NCBI GenBank assembly: GCA_902572675.1
Contig: CACGGY010000033.1
Span: forward strand, 1 to 10,100
Reading direction: 5' to 3'
Length of the DNA stretch: 10,100 nucleotides
Origin: an uncultured Prochlorococcus sp.
GTDB taxonomy: Bacteria; Cyanobacteriota; Cyanobacteriia; PCC-6307; Cyanobiaceae
The notes below the pieces were generated by a model that was given only the letters and a program-made list of their open reading frames with translations, ran no database searches and was not told the DNA's origin. This document shows, piece after piece, positions 1-6,319 of the stretch. Position 1 is the first letter of the stretch; every line of letters begins with the position of its first letter. Made by a program: the position numbers and the translations under genes.

Positions 1-29
1 GCATTTTTGCCGCTACCACTTCCAAGGTC
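1..29 (-). repeat. Inverted exact copy of an internal arsM-like segment (probable chimera end)
   Basis: These 29 bases are the exact reverse complement of 6554-6582, the part of the methyltransferase gene that encodes the SAM-binding motif DLGSGSGKNA. The match stops at position 30, where the window has c but the copy would need t. At the other side it runs off the window edge, so its full length is unknown. A 29-base perfect match cannot be chance in 10 kb. The inverted orientation, origin about 6.5 kb away on the same molecule and position at the window edge suggest an amplification or assembly chimera rather than a second gene copy. Confidence 0.93.
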
Positions 30-162
30 CAACACCTCTCATTTTTTCTCCTAATTCATCGTTAAATTTAATCCATTCTTCAGATTCACGATCAGGTAAA
101 TCCCACCCTTGTTTTTCTACCATACTTGTAATTACTGTATAGTCCCATTCTATGTATGCCAT
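13..162 (-). CDS. Small hypothetical protein, C-terminus replaced by chimeric sequence
   Basis: An ATG at 162-160 opens a reading frame of 49 codons beginning MAYIEWDYTV and ending at a TAG at 15-13. Residues 1-44 are encoded by unique sequence and are acidic and tryptophan-rich (for example WDLPDRESEEW), with no membrane segment or signal peptide. The last five residues, GPWKW, and the stop lie in the 1-29 segment copied from the arsM-like gene. The native C-terminus is therefore unknown and the gene should be treated as partial from about position 30. A TATAAT element on the same strand lies 25 bases upstream of the start, which supports a real transcribed gene. I do not recognise the family; a soluble picocyanobacterial conserved hypothetical is likely. 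Confidence 0.5.
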   Translation of the reverse strand: MAYIEWDYTVITSMVEKQGWDLPDRESEEWIKFNDELGEKMRGVGPWKW

Positions 163-186
163 TGAGTTAATTTAAACTACCAAAAC

Positions 187-192
187 ATTATA
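187..192 (-). promoter_or_regulatory. Candidate -10 element for the small minus-strand gene
   Basis: On the minus strand this reads TATAAT, a perfect -10 hexamer. It would place transcription start near position 180 and give a leader of roughly 18 bases before the ATG at 162. I see no good -35 box at the expected distance. It lies back to back with the candidate trmH promoter about 40 bases to the right. Confidence 0.4.
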
Positions 193-229
193 AACCAAGA
201 GATTTAATAGGTAATCAATATTTTTTGAA

Positions 230-235
230 TATAAT
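230..235 (+). promoter_or_regulatory. Candidate -10 element for trmH
   Basis: A perfect TATAAT on the plus strand, 23 bases before the trmH ATG, would place transcription start near 242 and give a leader of about 17 bases. No recognisable -35 hexamer is present. In DNA this AT-rich such hexamers also arise by chance, so position relative to the gene is the main support. Confidence 0.4.
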
Positions 236-258
236 TTAAAAGTGTGAAAATATTATAA

Positions 259-930
259 ATGTCAATTTTACCAAGAAGATTTGAACGAATCAAAAGTGTT
301 TTAGATTGCAGAATGAAAAACTTGAGTGTTTTAGTTGAGGATGTCAATAAACCACATAATTTATCTGCGATATTAAGGACATGTGATGCGGCAGGAGTTT
401 TCGAAGCAAATTTTATTAGTAAAACGAATGCCGTTAAGACTTTTAATAGTACTGCTCAAGGAAGTCAAAAATGGGTAAAACTGAATAATTATGAAAACAC
501 TATCACGGCAATATCTGATTTAAAGAATAAGGGTTTTAAATTATATGGAACTACTCTTAATAGTGAATCAGTAGATTATAGAAATTTTGATTATTCTCAA
601 AATACATGTTTTGTTTTAGGAGCAGAAAAATGGGGACTAAGTAATGAACTTATATCAATGGTTGATCAATCAATTTTTATACCTATGAGAGGTATGGTTC
701 AATCTCTGAATGTTTCAGTTGCTGCATCTATATTATTATTTGAAGCTGTTCGCCAAAGAAAAAATAAAGGTATATTGCCCTCTAATGGAGAAGGGTTAAA
801 TATAGATGAATATCAAAAAACACTTTTTGAATGGTGTTACCCAGAATTAGCTGCGGTTTATAAAAATTCAGGTAAAGAATATCCAAAGTTGAATGATCAA
901 GGAGAACTCGATCCTATTACAGATAACTAA
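259..930 (+). CDS. trmH: tRNA (guanosine-18-2'-O)-methyltransferase TrmH (SpoU/SPOUT family)
   Basis: The 223-residue protein is predicted to transfer a methyl group from SAM to the 2'-hydroxyl of G18 in the D-loop of tRNAs. It is full length for TrmH (E. coli about 229) and the resemblance runs end to end. The three SPOUT motifs are present: motif 1 around residues 34-47 (NLSAILRTCDAAGV, whose R40 corresponds to the family's catalytic arginine), motif 2 around 118-130 (FVLGAEKWGLSNE) and motif 3 around 141-153 (IPMRGMVQSLNVS), which forms the knotted SAM site. The C-terminal extension ending YPKLNDQGELD also resembles TrmH rather than the related rRNA methylases TrmL or RlmB. The ATG start fits the family N-terminus; no clear Shine-Dalgarno is seen. 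It converges with the ABC permease gene, with only 5 bases between the stop codons. Confidence 0.93.
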   Translation: MSILPRRFERIKSVLDCRMKNLSVLVEDVNKPHNLSAILRTCDAAGVFEANFISKTNAVKTFNSTAQGSQKWVKLNNYENTITAISDLKNKGFKLYGTTLNSESVDYRNFDYSQNTCFVLGAEKWGLSNELISMVDQSIFIPMRGMVQSLNVSVAASILLFEAVRQRKNKGILPSNGEGLNIDEYQKTLFEWCYPELAAVYKNSGKEYPKLNDQGELDPITDN

Positions 931-935
931 ATTTA

Positions 936-1778
936 TTAAGAATTTTGACTATCAAAAATTTCTTCAAGGTCCTCTCCCATAAAAGAAAGACCTAAAACTA
1001 AAAAAAACATTGCCAAACCTGGGAACAAAGCCGTCCACCAGATACCTGTAGGTAAAGCGGCAAGGGCCAGATTTAAATCACTTCCCCACTCTGGGACATC
1101 TGCAGGAACGCCAAGGCCTAAAAATCCTAAACTTCCTAATACCAAAACAGCATCTGCAGCATTTAGGGTAAGCAGAATAGGCAATGGTGTTATTACATTT
1201 GGGAGAATATATTTAAAAATAATTTTTTTAACATCAGCTCCTGCAACTTGAGCTGCCTCCACATAAGTTTCGGATTTAACCAATATTGTCTGATTTCTGA
1301 TTAATCTAAAATATTGAGGAGAGTAGACAATACACAATGCCAAAGCGGCGTTAAGGATACCCTTACCCAATACAAAAGCCACAACAACTGAAAGCAAAAT
1401 TACAGGTATTGAAAAAATAGTATCCATTATTAGTGATAAGCATTTATCAAAAAAACCTCCAAAATATCCACTTAATAATCCCAATGGCAAACCCAAACTT
1501 AATGAAAAAAGAATAGCTAAGAATACAACTTCTATCGCTAATGATGATCCTTGCAAAGTTCTTAAGCAAACATCTCTTCCTAATCTATCTGTGCCACAAA
1601 AATGATTAAGAGAAGGCGGGGCAAAGATATCATTGCTTAACATTGAAAATGAATAGCCAAAAAAATTATTGGCCTCTAAAAATTTTATTATTAAAACAAC
1701 AAGAAGATAAAAAAGTACAATTAAAAATCCAGCTTTTCTGATATTTGCGCCGACACGATTAAATGAGTTAATATCCAA
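936..1778 (-). CDS. DppC/OppC-type ABC transporter permease
   Basis: This 280-residue inner-membrane protein belongs to the permease family that imports dipeptides, oligopeptides or nickel. It has an N-terminal membrane helix (about 17-34), then a loop with the family signature CGTDRLGRDV (61-70), then about five more hydrophobic segments. The cytoplasmic EAA loop that contacts the ATPase is clear (about 172-193, YVEAAQVAGADVKKIIFKYI). The start is a TTG at 1778: four codons upstream in frame is a TAA, and there is no nearby ATG or GTG. It lies 79 bases downstream of lepA on the same strand and may be co-transcribed. No partner permease (DppB), binding protein or ATPase is in the window, so the transporter must be completed from elsewhere and the substrate cannot be assigned. 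Confidence 0.88.
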   Translation of the reverse strand: MDINSFNRVGANIRKAGFLIVLFYLLVVLIIKFLEANNFFGYSFSMLSNDIFAPPSLNHFCGTDRLGRDVCLRTLQGSSLAIEVVFLAILFSLSLGLPLGLLSGYFGGFFDKCLSLIMDTIFSIPVILLSVVVAFVLGKGILNAALALCIVYSPQYFRLIRNQTILVKSETYVEAAQVAGADVKKIIFKYILPNVITPLPILLTLNAADAVLVLGSLGFLGLGVPADVPEWGSDLNLALAALPTGIWWTALFPGLAMFFLVLGLSFMGEDLEEIFDSQNS

Positions 1779-1857
1779 AATCTTTTTTTAAAGATATAAA
1801 TGAAATATACCGAATTCTTTTAAAAATAAGTAGTTATAAATTTTAAATTAAAAGAAA

Positions 1858-3666
1858 TTACTGATTTAATTTTAGGACTGCCATAAAAGCTTCTTGAGGG
1901 ACTTCAACTTTACCCATTGCCTTCATCCTCTTTTTACCTTTGGCTTGTTTCTTTAAAAGTTTCTTTTTCCTAGAAATATCTCCTCCATAACATTTAGATA
2001 AAACATCTTTTCGCAAAGCACTTATGCTTTCACTTGCAATAATCCTGCTACCGATTGATGCTTGAATAGGTATTTTAAATTGTTGTTTTGGAATAAGTTC
2101 TTTTAATTTCTCAACTAAACTTCTACCAATTCCATAAGCCTTATCTTTATGAACAATAGAAGTTAATGGATCTGCTCTTTCTGAATTTATTAGAACATCT
2201 AATCTAACAAGATCATTTTTTCTATAGCCAATCAAATGATATTCCATTGATGCATAACCTTGGGTTCTACTTTTCATTTGATCAAAGAAATCTGTAACAA
2301 CTTCTGCTAATGGAATTTCATAAATCAAGGTAACTCGATCTGTTGTTATGTATTTCATATCTAAAAATACTCCCCTTCTTTCCTGACATAAACCCATTAA
2401 TGTTCCATTAAATTCATTGGGTGCATAAATTTCCATTTTCACATAAGGCTCTTCTATTGATTCTCTAAGTTGTGGATCAGGAATTGTAGAAGGATTATCA
2501 ATAAAGATATGTTCCTGCTGATTTAAATTAACTTTATAAATAACTGATGGAGCCGTTACGATTAGATCCAAGTCATATTCTCTTTCTAATCTTTCTTGGA
2601 CAATCTCCATATGAAGAAGTCCTAAGAATCCGCACCTAAATCCGAAGCCCATTGCGCTGCTGGTTTCGGGCTCGTATTTTAAAGCTGCATCAGATAATTG
2701 TAATTTTTCAAGTGATACTCTTAAATCTGGGAATTGATCAGCATCAGTCGGGAACAAGCCACAAAAAACCATAGGATTTGCTGTCTTATAACCAGGCAAA
2801 GGATCATTGGCAGGTGAATTTAAAAGAGTAATCGTATCTCCCACTCTCGCATCAGCAACTGATTTTATAGAAGCGGCTAAATAACCAACTTCTCCTGCAT
2901 GTAATTCATCAACTTGCTGCTGATCAGGCGCCATTATTCCAATCTCATCTAGTTCATAATTTTTTTTACTTGCCATTAATAATATTTTTTCTCTTTTATT
3001 AAGAGACCCAGATATCACCCTGAAATAAACAATAACTCCTCTGTAAGGATCATAATAAGAATCAAAAATCAATGCCTTCGTAGGTAGTTTAATTTCATCT
3101 TGAGGAGGAGGTATTCTTCTTACAATTGCTTCCAAAATATCTTTAATACCAACTCCAGTTTTTGCTGAACAATTTATTGCATTAGATGTATCGAGTCCAA
3201 TAATTTCCTCTATTTCTTTTTTTATTTTTTCAGCATCAGCACCTGGTAAATCAACTTTATTTAAAACAGGAATTATTTCAAGATTATTTTCTAAGGCAAG
3301 GTAAACATTAGCTAAGGTTTGAGCTTCTACTCCTTGACTTGCGTCAACAACTAGTAAAGCGCCCTCACAAGCTTGAAGAGATCTACTAACCTCGTAAGAG
3401 AAATCAACATGCCCTGGAGTATCTATTAAGTTCAAAACATATTCTTGGGAATCGTCAGCTTTATATTTCATCCTAGCGGCCTGTAACTTGATAGTAATTC
3501 CTCTCTCTCTTTCAAGATCCATACTGTCCAAGAATTGTTCTTGCATATCCCTTTGCTGCACAGTGCCCGTATCTTGAAGCAACCTATCTGCAAGGGTAGA
3601 TTTACCATGGTCAATATGAGCGATTATGCAGAAATTTCTAATTTTTGAAACCGATATATCAGTCAT
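1858..3666 (-). CDS. lepA: Elongation factor 4 (LepA), ribosome-associated translational GTPase
   Basis: At 602 residues this is a full-length LepA (E. coli 599). The G domain shows the P-loop AHIDHGKS (16-23), the switch I region ERERGITIK (52-60), DTPGH (82-86) and NKVD (136-139). It is followed by EF-G-like domains and the LepA-specific C-terminal domain ending in a basic stretch (RKKKLLKKQAKGKKRMK). LepA binds the ribosome and has been linked to back-translocation and to initiation or assembly; its exact role is still debated. The ATG start at 3666 has an AGGAGA about 14 bases upstream, one of the few visible ribosome binding sites here. It lies 55 bases downstream of mqo on the same strand, so mqo-lepA-permease could form one transcript, or lepA could have its own promoter in that gap. 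Confidence 0.97.
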   Translation of the reverse strand: MTDISVSKIRNFCIIAHIDHGKSTLADRLLQDTGTVQQRDMQEQFLDSMDLERERGITIKLQAARMKYKADDSQEYVLNLIDTPGHVDFSYEVSRSLQACEGALLVVDASQGVEAQTLANVYLALENNLEIIPVLNKVDLPGADAEKIKKEIEEIIGLDTSNAINCSAKTGVGIKDILEAIVRRIPPPQDEIKLPTKALIFDSYYDPYRGVIVYFRVISGSLNKREKILLMASKKNYELDEIGIMAPDQQQVDELHAGEVGYLAASIKSVADARVGDTITLLNSPANDPLPGYKTANPMVFCGLFPTDADQFPDLRVSLEKLQLSDAALKYEPETSSAMGFGFRCGFLGLLHMEIVQERLEREYDLDLIVTAPSVIYKVNLNQQEHIFIDNPSTIPDPQLRESIEEPYVKMEIYAPNEFNGTLMGLCQERRGVFLDMKYITTDRVTLIYEIPLAEVVTDFFDQMKSRTQGYASMEYHLIGYRKNDLVRLDVLINSERADPLTSIVHKDKAYGIGRSLVEKLKELIPKQQFKIPIQASIGSRIIASESISALRKDVLSKCYGGDISRKKKLLKKQAKGKKRMKAMGKVEVPQEAFMAVLKLNQ

Positions 3667-3721
3667 ATAGAAAGAAAAATTCTCCTCTTATTACATCTTG
3701 ATTAATATTAGCTAATTAGAA

Positions 3722-5218
3722 TTATGGATGGAAACCAAAAATGGAATTATTTCTTTTTTTAATGTCTTTTATGAAGCTACTGTAATTTTCAGAGACTGAT
3801 AGTTCTGGATAAATTAAGTCATTTATTTTTTTCTGAAGATTATGCTTATCGTTTAAAAATAAAACAGATTTTTCTAGAACCTCAACCATAATTGAAACCG
3901 CAGTACTTGCTCCTGGAGAGGCTCCTAACAAAGCAGATAATGATCCATCAGATGAATTTACAATCTCAGTTCCAAATTTCAAAGAACCACCACCTTCAGT
4001 TTTTTTAATTATTTGGACTCTTTGACCAGCATTCTTTAAATACCAATCGGAAGGATTAGCTGATGGCATCATATTCTTTAAATTCTCAACTCTTGAGTCA
4101 TGGTTTTTTAATGATTGTGATAATAGGTAATTAATCAAATCGTTGTTCTTGAAACCAACGTCTAACATAGAAAAAATATTATTCTTTTTAATTGAACTAA
4201 ATAAGTCAAAGTAAGAACTTTGTTTTAGAAATTTCGTTGTAAATCCAGCAAAAGGTCCATATAAAAGAAGTTTTTTATTATCAATCCATCTTGTGTCTAA
4301 ATGAGGCACAGACATTGGTGGCGATCCAATATCAGCTTTACCATAAACTTTTGAGTTATGTTTTTCTGTTAGATCTTTTTTCTCGCAAATAAGCCATTTC
4401 CCACTAACAGGAAATCCACCATAACTTTTTGCTTCTGGAATTTTTGATTTTTGTAAATAATTAATTGTTTTTCCACCAGCACCAAGAAAAATGTAGCCAG
4501 TTCTAATTGAAGTTTTTCTACCTTCAGATCTGATTTCTAGTTCCCATTGTTTTTTATCAATTTTCTTTAAATCTACTAATTCTGTTTTATATCTAATTTC
4601 AACATTTTTGTTTAAGGAAAGTAATGACAAATACTCTTTAGTTAAAGCCTCAAAATTAATATCAGTTCCTCTAACTATTCTGGTAGCAGCAATTTGAGTA
4701 GATGGATTTCTATCTTTTGTTATTAGAGGAGCCCATGATGAAATTTCATCAAAAGATGTAGAAAATTCCATATCGATAAATTCAGGATTTTCGGTCATTT
4801 TCTGAAATCTTTTTTTTAAAAATGAAATATTATCCTGACCAGACACAAAGCTAATATGAGGAATAAATTTTAGAAACTTCTTAATATCAATTTTCCCTGC
4901 TTCATACAATGAAGCCCATAAAGACATGGATGTTTCAAAAGAACGGTTTATTGAGAGCGCTTTATCTATTTTTAGATTTCCTTTTTCATCTAGAGGGGTA
5001 TAGTTTAATTCGCAATTAGCCGCGTGTCCTGTACCTGCATTATTAAAAGCGCCAGTACTTTCACTTCCTGGAGCATTTAATTTTTCTATAATAAGAAACT
5101 TTATATCTGGTAAAACTTCTGAAATTAGTAGGGCTAAAGTACTACTCATTATCCCTGCTCCTACTAAGACTGCATCAAAGTAGCTATTGTCATTAGTGGG
5201 ATTTTTAGATGAAGTCAC
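3722..5218 (-). CDS. mqo: Malate:quinone oxidoreductase
   Basis: The 498-residue FAD enzyme is predicted to oxidise malate to oxaloacetate at the inner face of the membrane and pass electrons to the quinone pool, bypassing NAD-dependent malate dehydrogenase. The N-terminus has the FAD dinucleotide-binding motif (about 15-25, with GAGIMSS), then the family segment GSESTGAFNNAGTGHAANCE. Near the C-terminus is a glycine-rich FAD-contacting region (GGGSLKFGTEIV through LLGASPGAS). Length is typical for Mqo (about 490-550). The start is a GTG at 5218; the next methionine is residue 24, inside the FAD motif, so a later start is unlikely. A TATAAT on the minus strand at 5272-5267 suits a promoter. 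An internal segment (4318-4445, residues about 259-300) is repeated inverted at the right end of the window. Confidence 0.95.
   Translation of the reverse strand: MTSSKNPTNDNSYFDAVLVGAGIMSSTLALLISEVLPDIKFLIIEKLNAPGSESTGAFNNAGTGHAANCELNYTPLDEKGNLKIDKALSINRSFETSMSLWASLYEAGKIDIKKFLKFIPHISFVSGQDNISFLKKRFQKMTENPEFIDMEFSTSFDEISSWAPLITKDRNPSTQIAATRIVRGTDINFEALTKEYLSLLSLNKNVEIRYKTELVDLKKIDKKQWELEIRSEGRKTSIRTGYIFLGAGGKTINYLQKSKIPEAKSYGGFPVSGKWLICEKKDLTEKHNSKVYGKADIGSPPMSVPHLDTRWIDNKKLLLYGPFAGFTTKFLKQSSYFDLFSSIKKNNIFSMLDVGFKNNDLINYLLSQSLKNHDSRVENLKNMMPSANPSDWYLKNAGQRVQIIKKTEGGGSLKFGTEIVNSSDGSLSALLGASPGASTAVSIMVEVLEKSVLFLNDKHNLQKKINDLIYPELSVSENYSSFIKDIKKRNNSIFGFHP
4318..4445 (-). repeat. Source segment inside mqo of the inverted copy at the right end
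   Basis: These 128 bases lie inside mqo (residues about 259-300) and are identical, in reverse complement, to 9973-10100. The surrounding mqo frame is intact and continuous, so this is the native locus and the copy at the right edge is the displaced one. Confidence 0.95.
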
Positions 5219-5265
5219 AACAGAAAATTATCTTTTTTGCAATTAATCAGATTTCTTTCTAGGCT

Positions 5266-5272
5266 TATTATA
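5266..5272. promoter_or_regulatory. Overlapping divergent -10 elements of nfu and mqo
   Basis: In the 70-base gap between the divergent mqo and nfu genes, 5266-5271 reads TATTAT on plus and 5272-5267 reads TATAAT on minus. On plus it would start transcription near 5278, giving a leader of about 11 bases for nfu. On minus it would start near 5260, giving a leader of about 42 bases for mqo. The two elements use nearly the same bases, so polymerase could bind only one direction at a time. No convincing -35 boxes are seen, so this is suggestive only. Confidence 0.35.
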
Positions 5273-5288
5273 AAGTTAATCCAAAATT

Positions 5289-5534
5289 ATGAGTACTGAA
5301 ACACTCTCACTGACAAACGAAAATGTAGAAAAAGTCCTTGACGAGCTAAGACCTTTTTTAATTTCTGATGGAGGAAATGTAGAGATTGCAGAAATAGATG
5401 GTCCAATTGTCAAAGTCAGACTTCAAGGAGCATGTGGTAGTTGCCCAAGTAGCACTATGACTCTCAAAATGGGTATTGAAAGAAAGTTAAAAGAAATGAT
5501 TCCTGAAATAAGCGAAGTTGTCCAGGTTTTATAA
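5289..5534 (+). CDS. Nfu/NifU C-terminal-domain iron-sulfur cluster scaffold or carrier
   Basis: This 81-residue cytosolic protein is a stand-alone Nfu domain. It carries the cluster-binding CxxC (C49 and C52, in GACGSCPSS) and the family segment RPFLISDGGNVE (21-32). Such proteins form dimers that hold a cluster between the paired CxxC motifs and hand it to apo-proteins; in cyanobacteria and plastids the short form serves photosystem I and ferredoxin assembly. The length matches the short cyanobacterial form, which lacks the IscU-like and ferredoxin-like domains of full NifU. The ATG start gives a family-like N-terminus. It is divergent from mqo and convergent with the small membrane protein gene 21 bases downstream. 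Confidence 0.93.
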   Translation: MSTETLSLTNENVEKVLDELRPFLISDGGNVEIAEIDGPIVKVRLQGACGSCPSSTMTLKMGIERKLKEMIPEISEVVQVL

Positions 5535-5541
5535 AAAATTT

Positions 5542-5565
5542 AACTGAAATAAATATTATTTAGTT
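5542..5565. terminator. Possible weak bidirectional terminator between convergent genes
   Basis: AACTGAAATAA (5542-5552) pairs with TTATTTAGTT (5556-5565) across a 3-base loop, with one bulged g, and T-rich or A-rich tracts lie on both sides. It lies just past the nfu stop and overlaps the last codons of the 85-residue gene. The stem is almost entirely A-T, so it would be weak; position between convergent genes is the best argument for it. Confidence 0.25.
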
Positions 5566-5813
5566 TTTAATTCCTTCAACAAAGATGATTCCATATCAAG
5601 GCAATCAATTGGAAGTCCTTGACCAATAGCGATTAAAAGAGGTGCAAGAATTCCTAAAGTGAAAACTAAATTTGATTGGCTTACATCATATTTACTCAAG
5701 GTAAAAGTTATCAAATAAATAATTGAAAAATAAGCATGTAGTGAAAAAAATTCTTTTGGCTTTAACACTGGCCACCTTAAAGTATTTCCCAAGAAATATA
5801 AAAAACCTGTCAT
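5556..5813 (-). CDS. Small hypothetical membrane protein with two predicted helices
   Basis: An 85-residue protein from an ATG at 5813. Two hydrophobic stretches (about 22-40 and 47-66) look like membrane-spanning helices joined by a short polar turn (SKYDVSQSN). The N-terminus resembles a short amphipathic segment (MTGFLYFLGNTLRWPVLKP) and the C-terminal tail is charged (ESSLLKELKTK). I do not recognise a family or catalytic residues; it looks like a small picocyanobacterial conserved membrane protein. It converges with nfu (21-base gap) and diverges from the riboswitch-controlled gene to its right. The clean hydrophobic pattern and natural start favour a real gene. Confidence 0.65.
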   Translation of the reverse strand: MTGFLYFLGNTLRWPVLKPKEFFSLHAYFSIIYLITFTLSKYDVSQSNLVFTLGILAPLLIAIGQGLPIDCLDMESSLLKELKTK

Positions 5814-5939
5814 AAATAAATAGTTACATGAAGATTAAACCAAATATAAACATAAACCTTTTTAGAGACTATTTATAAAAAAATTTACCTAAGATAATAA
5901 TTAAAAAAACATTAAATCTTCGTATCTATTTGTAAAAGC

Positions 5940-5969
5940 TAGACATGCCGTTAAAAATACGTTTATAAT
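5940..5969 (+). promoter_or_regulatory. Sigma-70-type promoter of the riboswitch-DUF4278 gene
   Basis: TAGACA (5940-5945, five of six matches to TTGACA) is followed after 18 bases by a perfect TATAAT (5964-5969). Transcription would start near the GG at 5975-5976, directly before the hairpin GTAGC-aatc-GCTAC (5976-5989) and the aptamer. This is the best-formed promoter in the window. It places the first transcribed base after the TTG at 5973, which excludes that codon as a translation start. Confidence 0.7.
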
Positions 5970-5975
5970 TATTTG

Positions 5976-6050
5976 GTAGCAATCGCTACTTTTTCGTTCA
6001 CCTTCTTCGGAGGGCGCAGTTCGAGTCATACCATGGAACGGGGGATGGCC
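5976..6050 (+). promoter_or_regulatory. Probable glutamine riboswitch (Downstream-peptide / glnA class)
   Basis: The leader becomes GC-rich here and folds as expected for the Downstream-peptide RNA, shown in the literature to bind L-glutamine. P1 pairs CGTTC (5995-5999) with GAACG (6036-6040). P2 pairs CCTTC (6001-6005) with GAGGG (6010-6014) around a TTCG loop. The conserved-looking junction (CGCAG through CATACC, 6015-6032) follows. CCAT (6031-6034), inside P1, could pair with ATGG (6045-6048), outside P1, as a pseudoknot. A 5-bp hairpin at 5976-5989 precedes the aptamer. The class is known from marine picocyanobacteria and their phages, just upstream of genes for short proteins, as here. 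I matched it from remembered consensus, not a covariance search. Glutamine would be expected to control translation of the small protein downstream. Confidence 0.75.
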
Positions 6051-6068
6051 GTGTTGTCACATCGAATC

Positions 6069-6242
6069 ATGACTACTTTAACTTACAGAGGTAAAAACTA
6101 CGTTCAAAACAAAGAAGCTGCAAAAAAGCAACTTGTTGAACTTACCTACAGAAGAAACGTATACACCAACAGAATGGATGACGCTTCTTCAAGTAATGAA
6201 AAAGCAGAATTAAATTACAGAGGTGTTAATTACACTAAATAA
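6069..6242 (+). CDS. Small DUF4278-type protein with three YRG repeats, riboswitch controlled
   Basis: A 57-residue basic, soluble protein with three copies of an LxYRxxxY repeat: LTYRGKNYV (4-12), LTYRRNVYT (25-33) and LNYRGVNYT (48-56). This repeat is the hallmark of DUF4278, a cyanobacterial family of small proteins. I recall small proteins of this kind being tied to nitrogen control, including the PII-interacting regulator PirA, but could not check that link. I chose the ATG at 6069 because family members start directly before the first YRG unit. A TTG at 5973 precedes the predicted transcript, and in-frame ATGs at 6033 and 6045 lie inside the aptamer. The 6045 ATG, preceded by GGGGG, is the only serious rival (65 residues). 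No clear Shine-Dalgarno precedes 6069. It is a single-gene transcript ended by the terminator at 6261. Confidence 0.85.
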   Translation: MTTLTYRGKNYVQNKEAAKKQLVELTYRRNVYTNRMDDASSSNEKAELNYRGVNYTK

Positions 6243-6260
6243 TTTAATTAAACAAAAAAC

Positions 6261-6288
6261 AAGCCCCTTTTTCAGGGGCTTTTTTTTT
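6261..6288 (+). terminator. Strong intrinsic terminator after the DUF4278 gene
   Basis: AAGCCCCT (6261-6268) pairs with AGGGGCTT (6274-6281) around a 5-base loop, followed by an unbroken T run to 6288. It begins 18 bases after the stop codon. It is the only clear GC-rich terminator in the window and separates the glutamine-controlled unit from the arsM-like gene. Confidence 0.93.
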
Positions 6289-6319
6289 GGCTATATTTAT
6301 TGAGAGTCCTTTAAAAAAT

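Noticed and set aside
5922..5935. NtcA-like site GTA-N8-TAA upstream of the riboswitch promoter
   Set aside because: It misses the last base of GTA-N8-TAC, is centred near -47 rather than -41.5 relative to the predicted start, and a standard -35 box is already present. A nitrogen link would be attractive but the sequence does not support it well enough.
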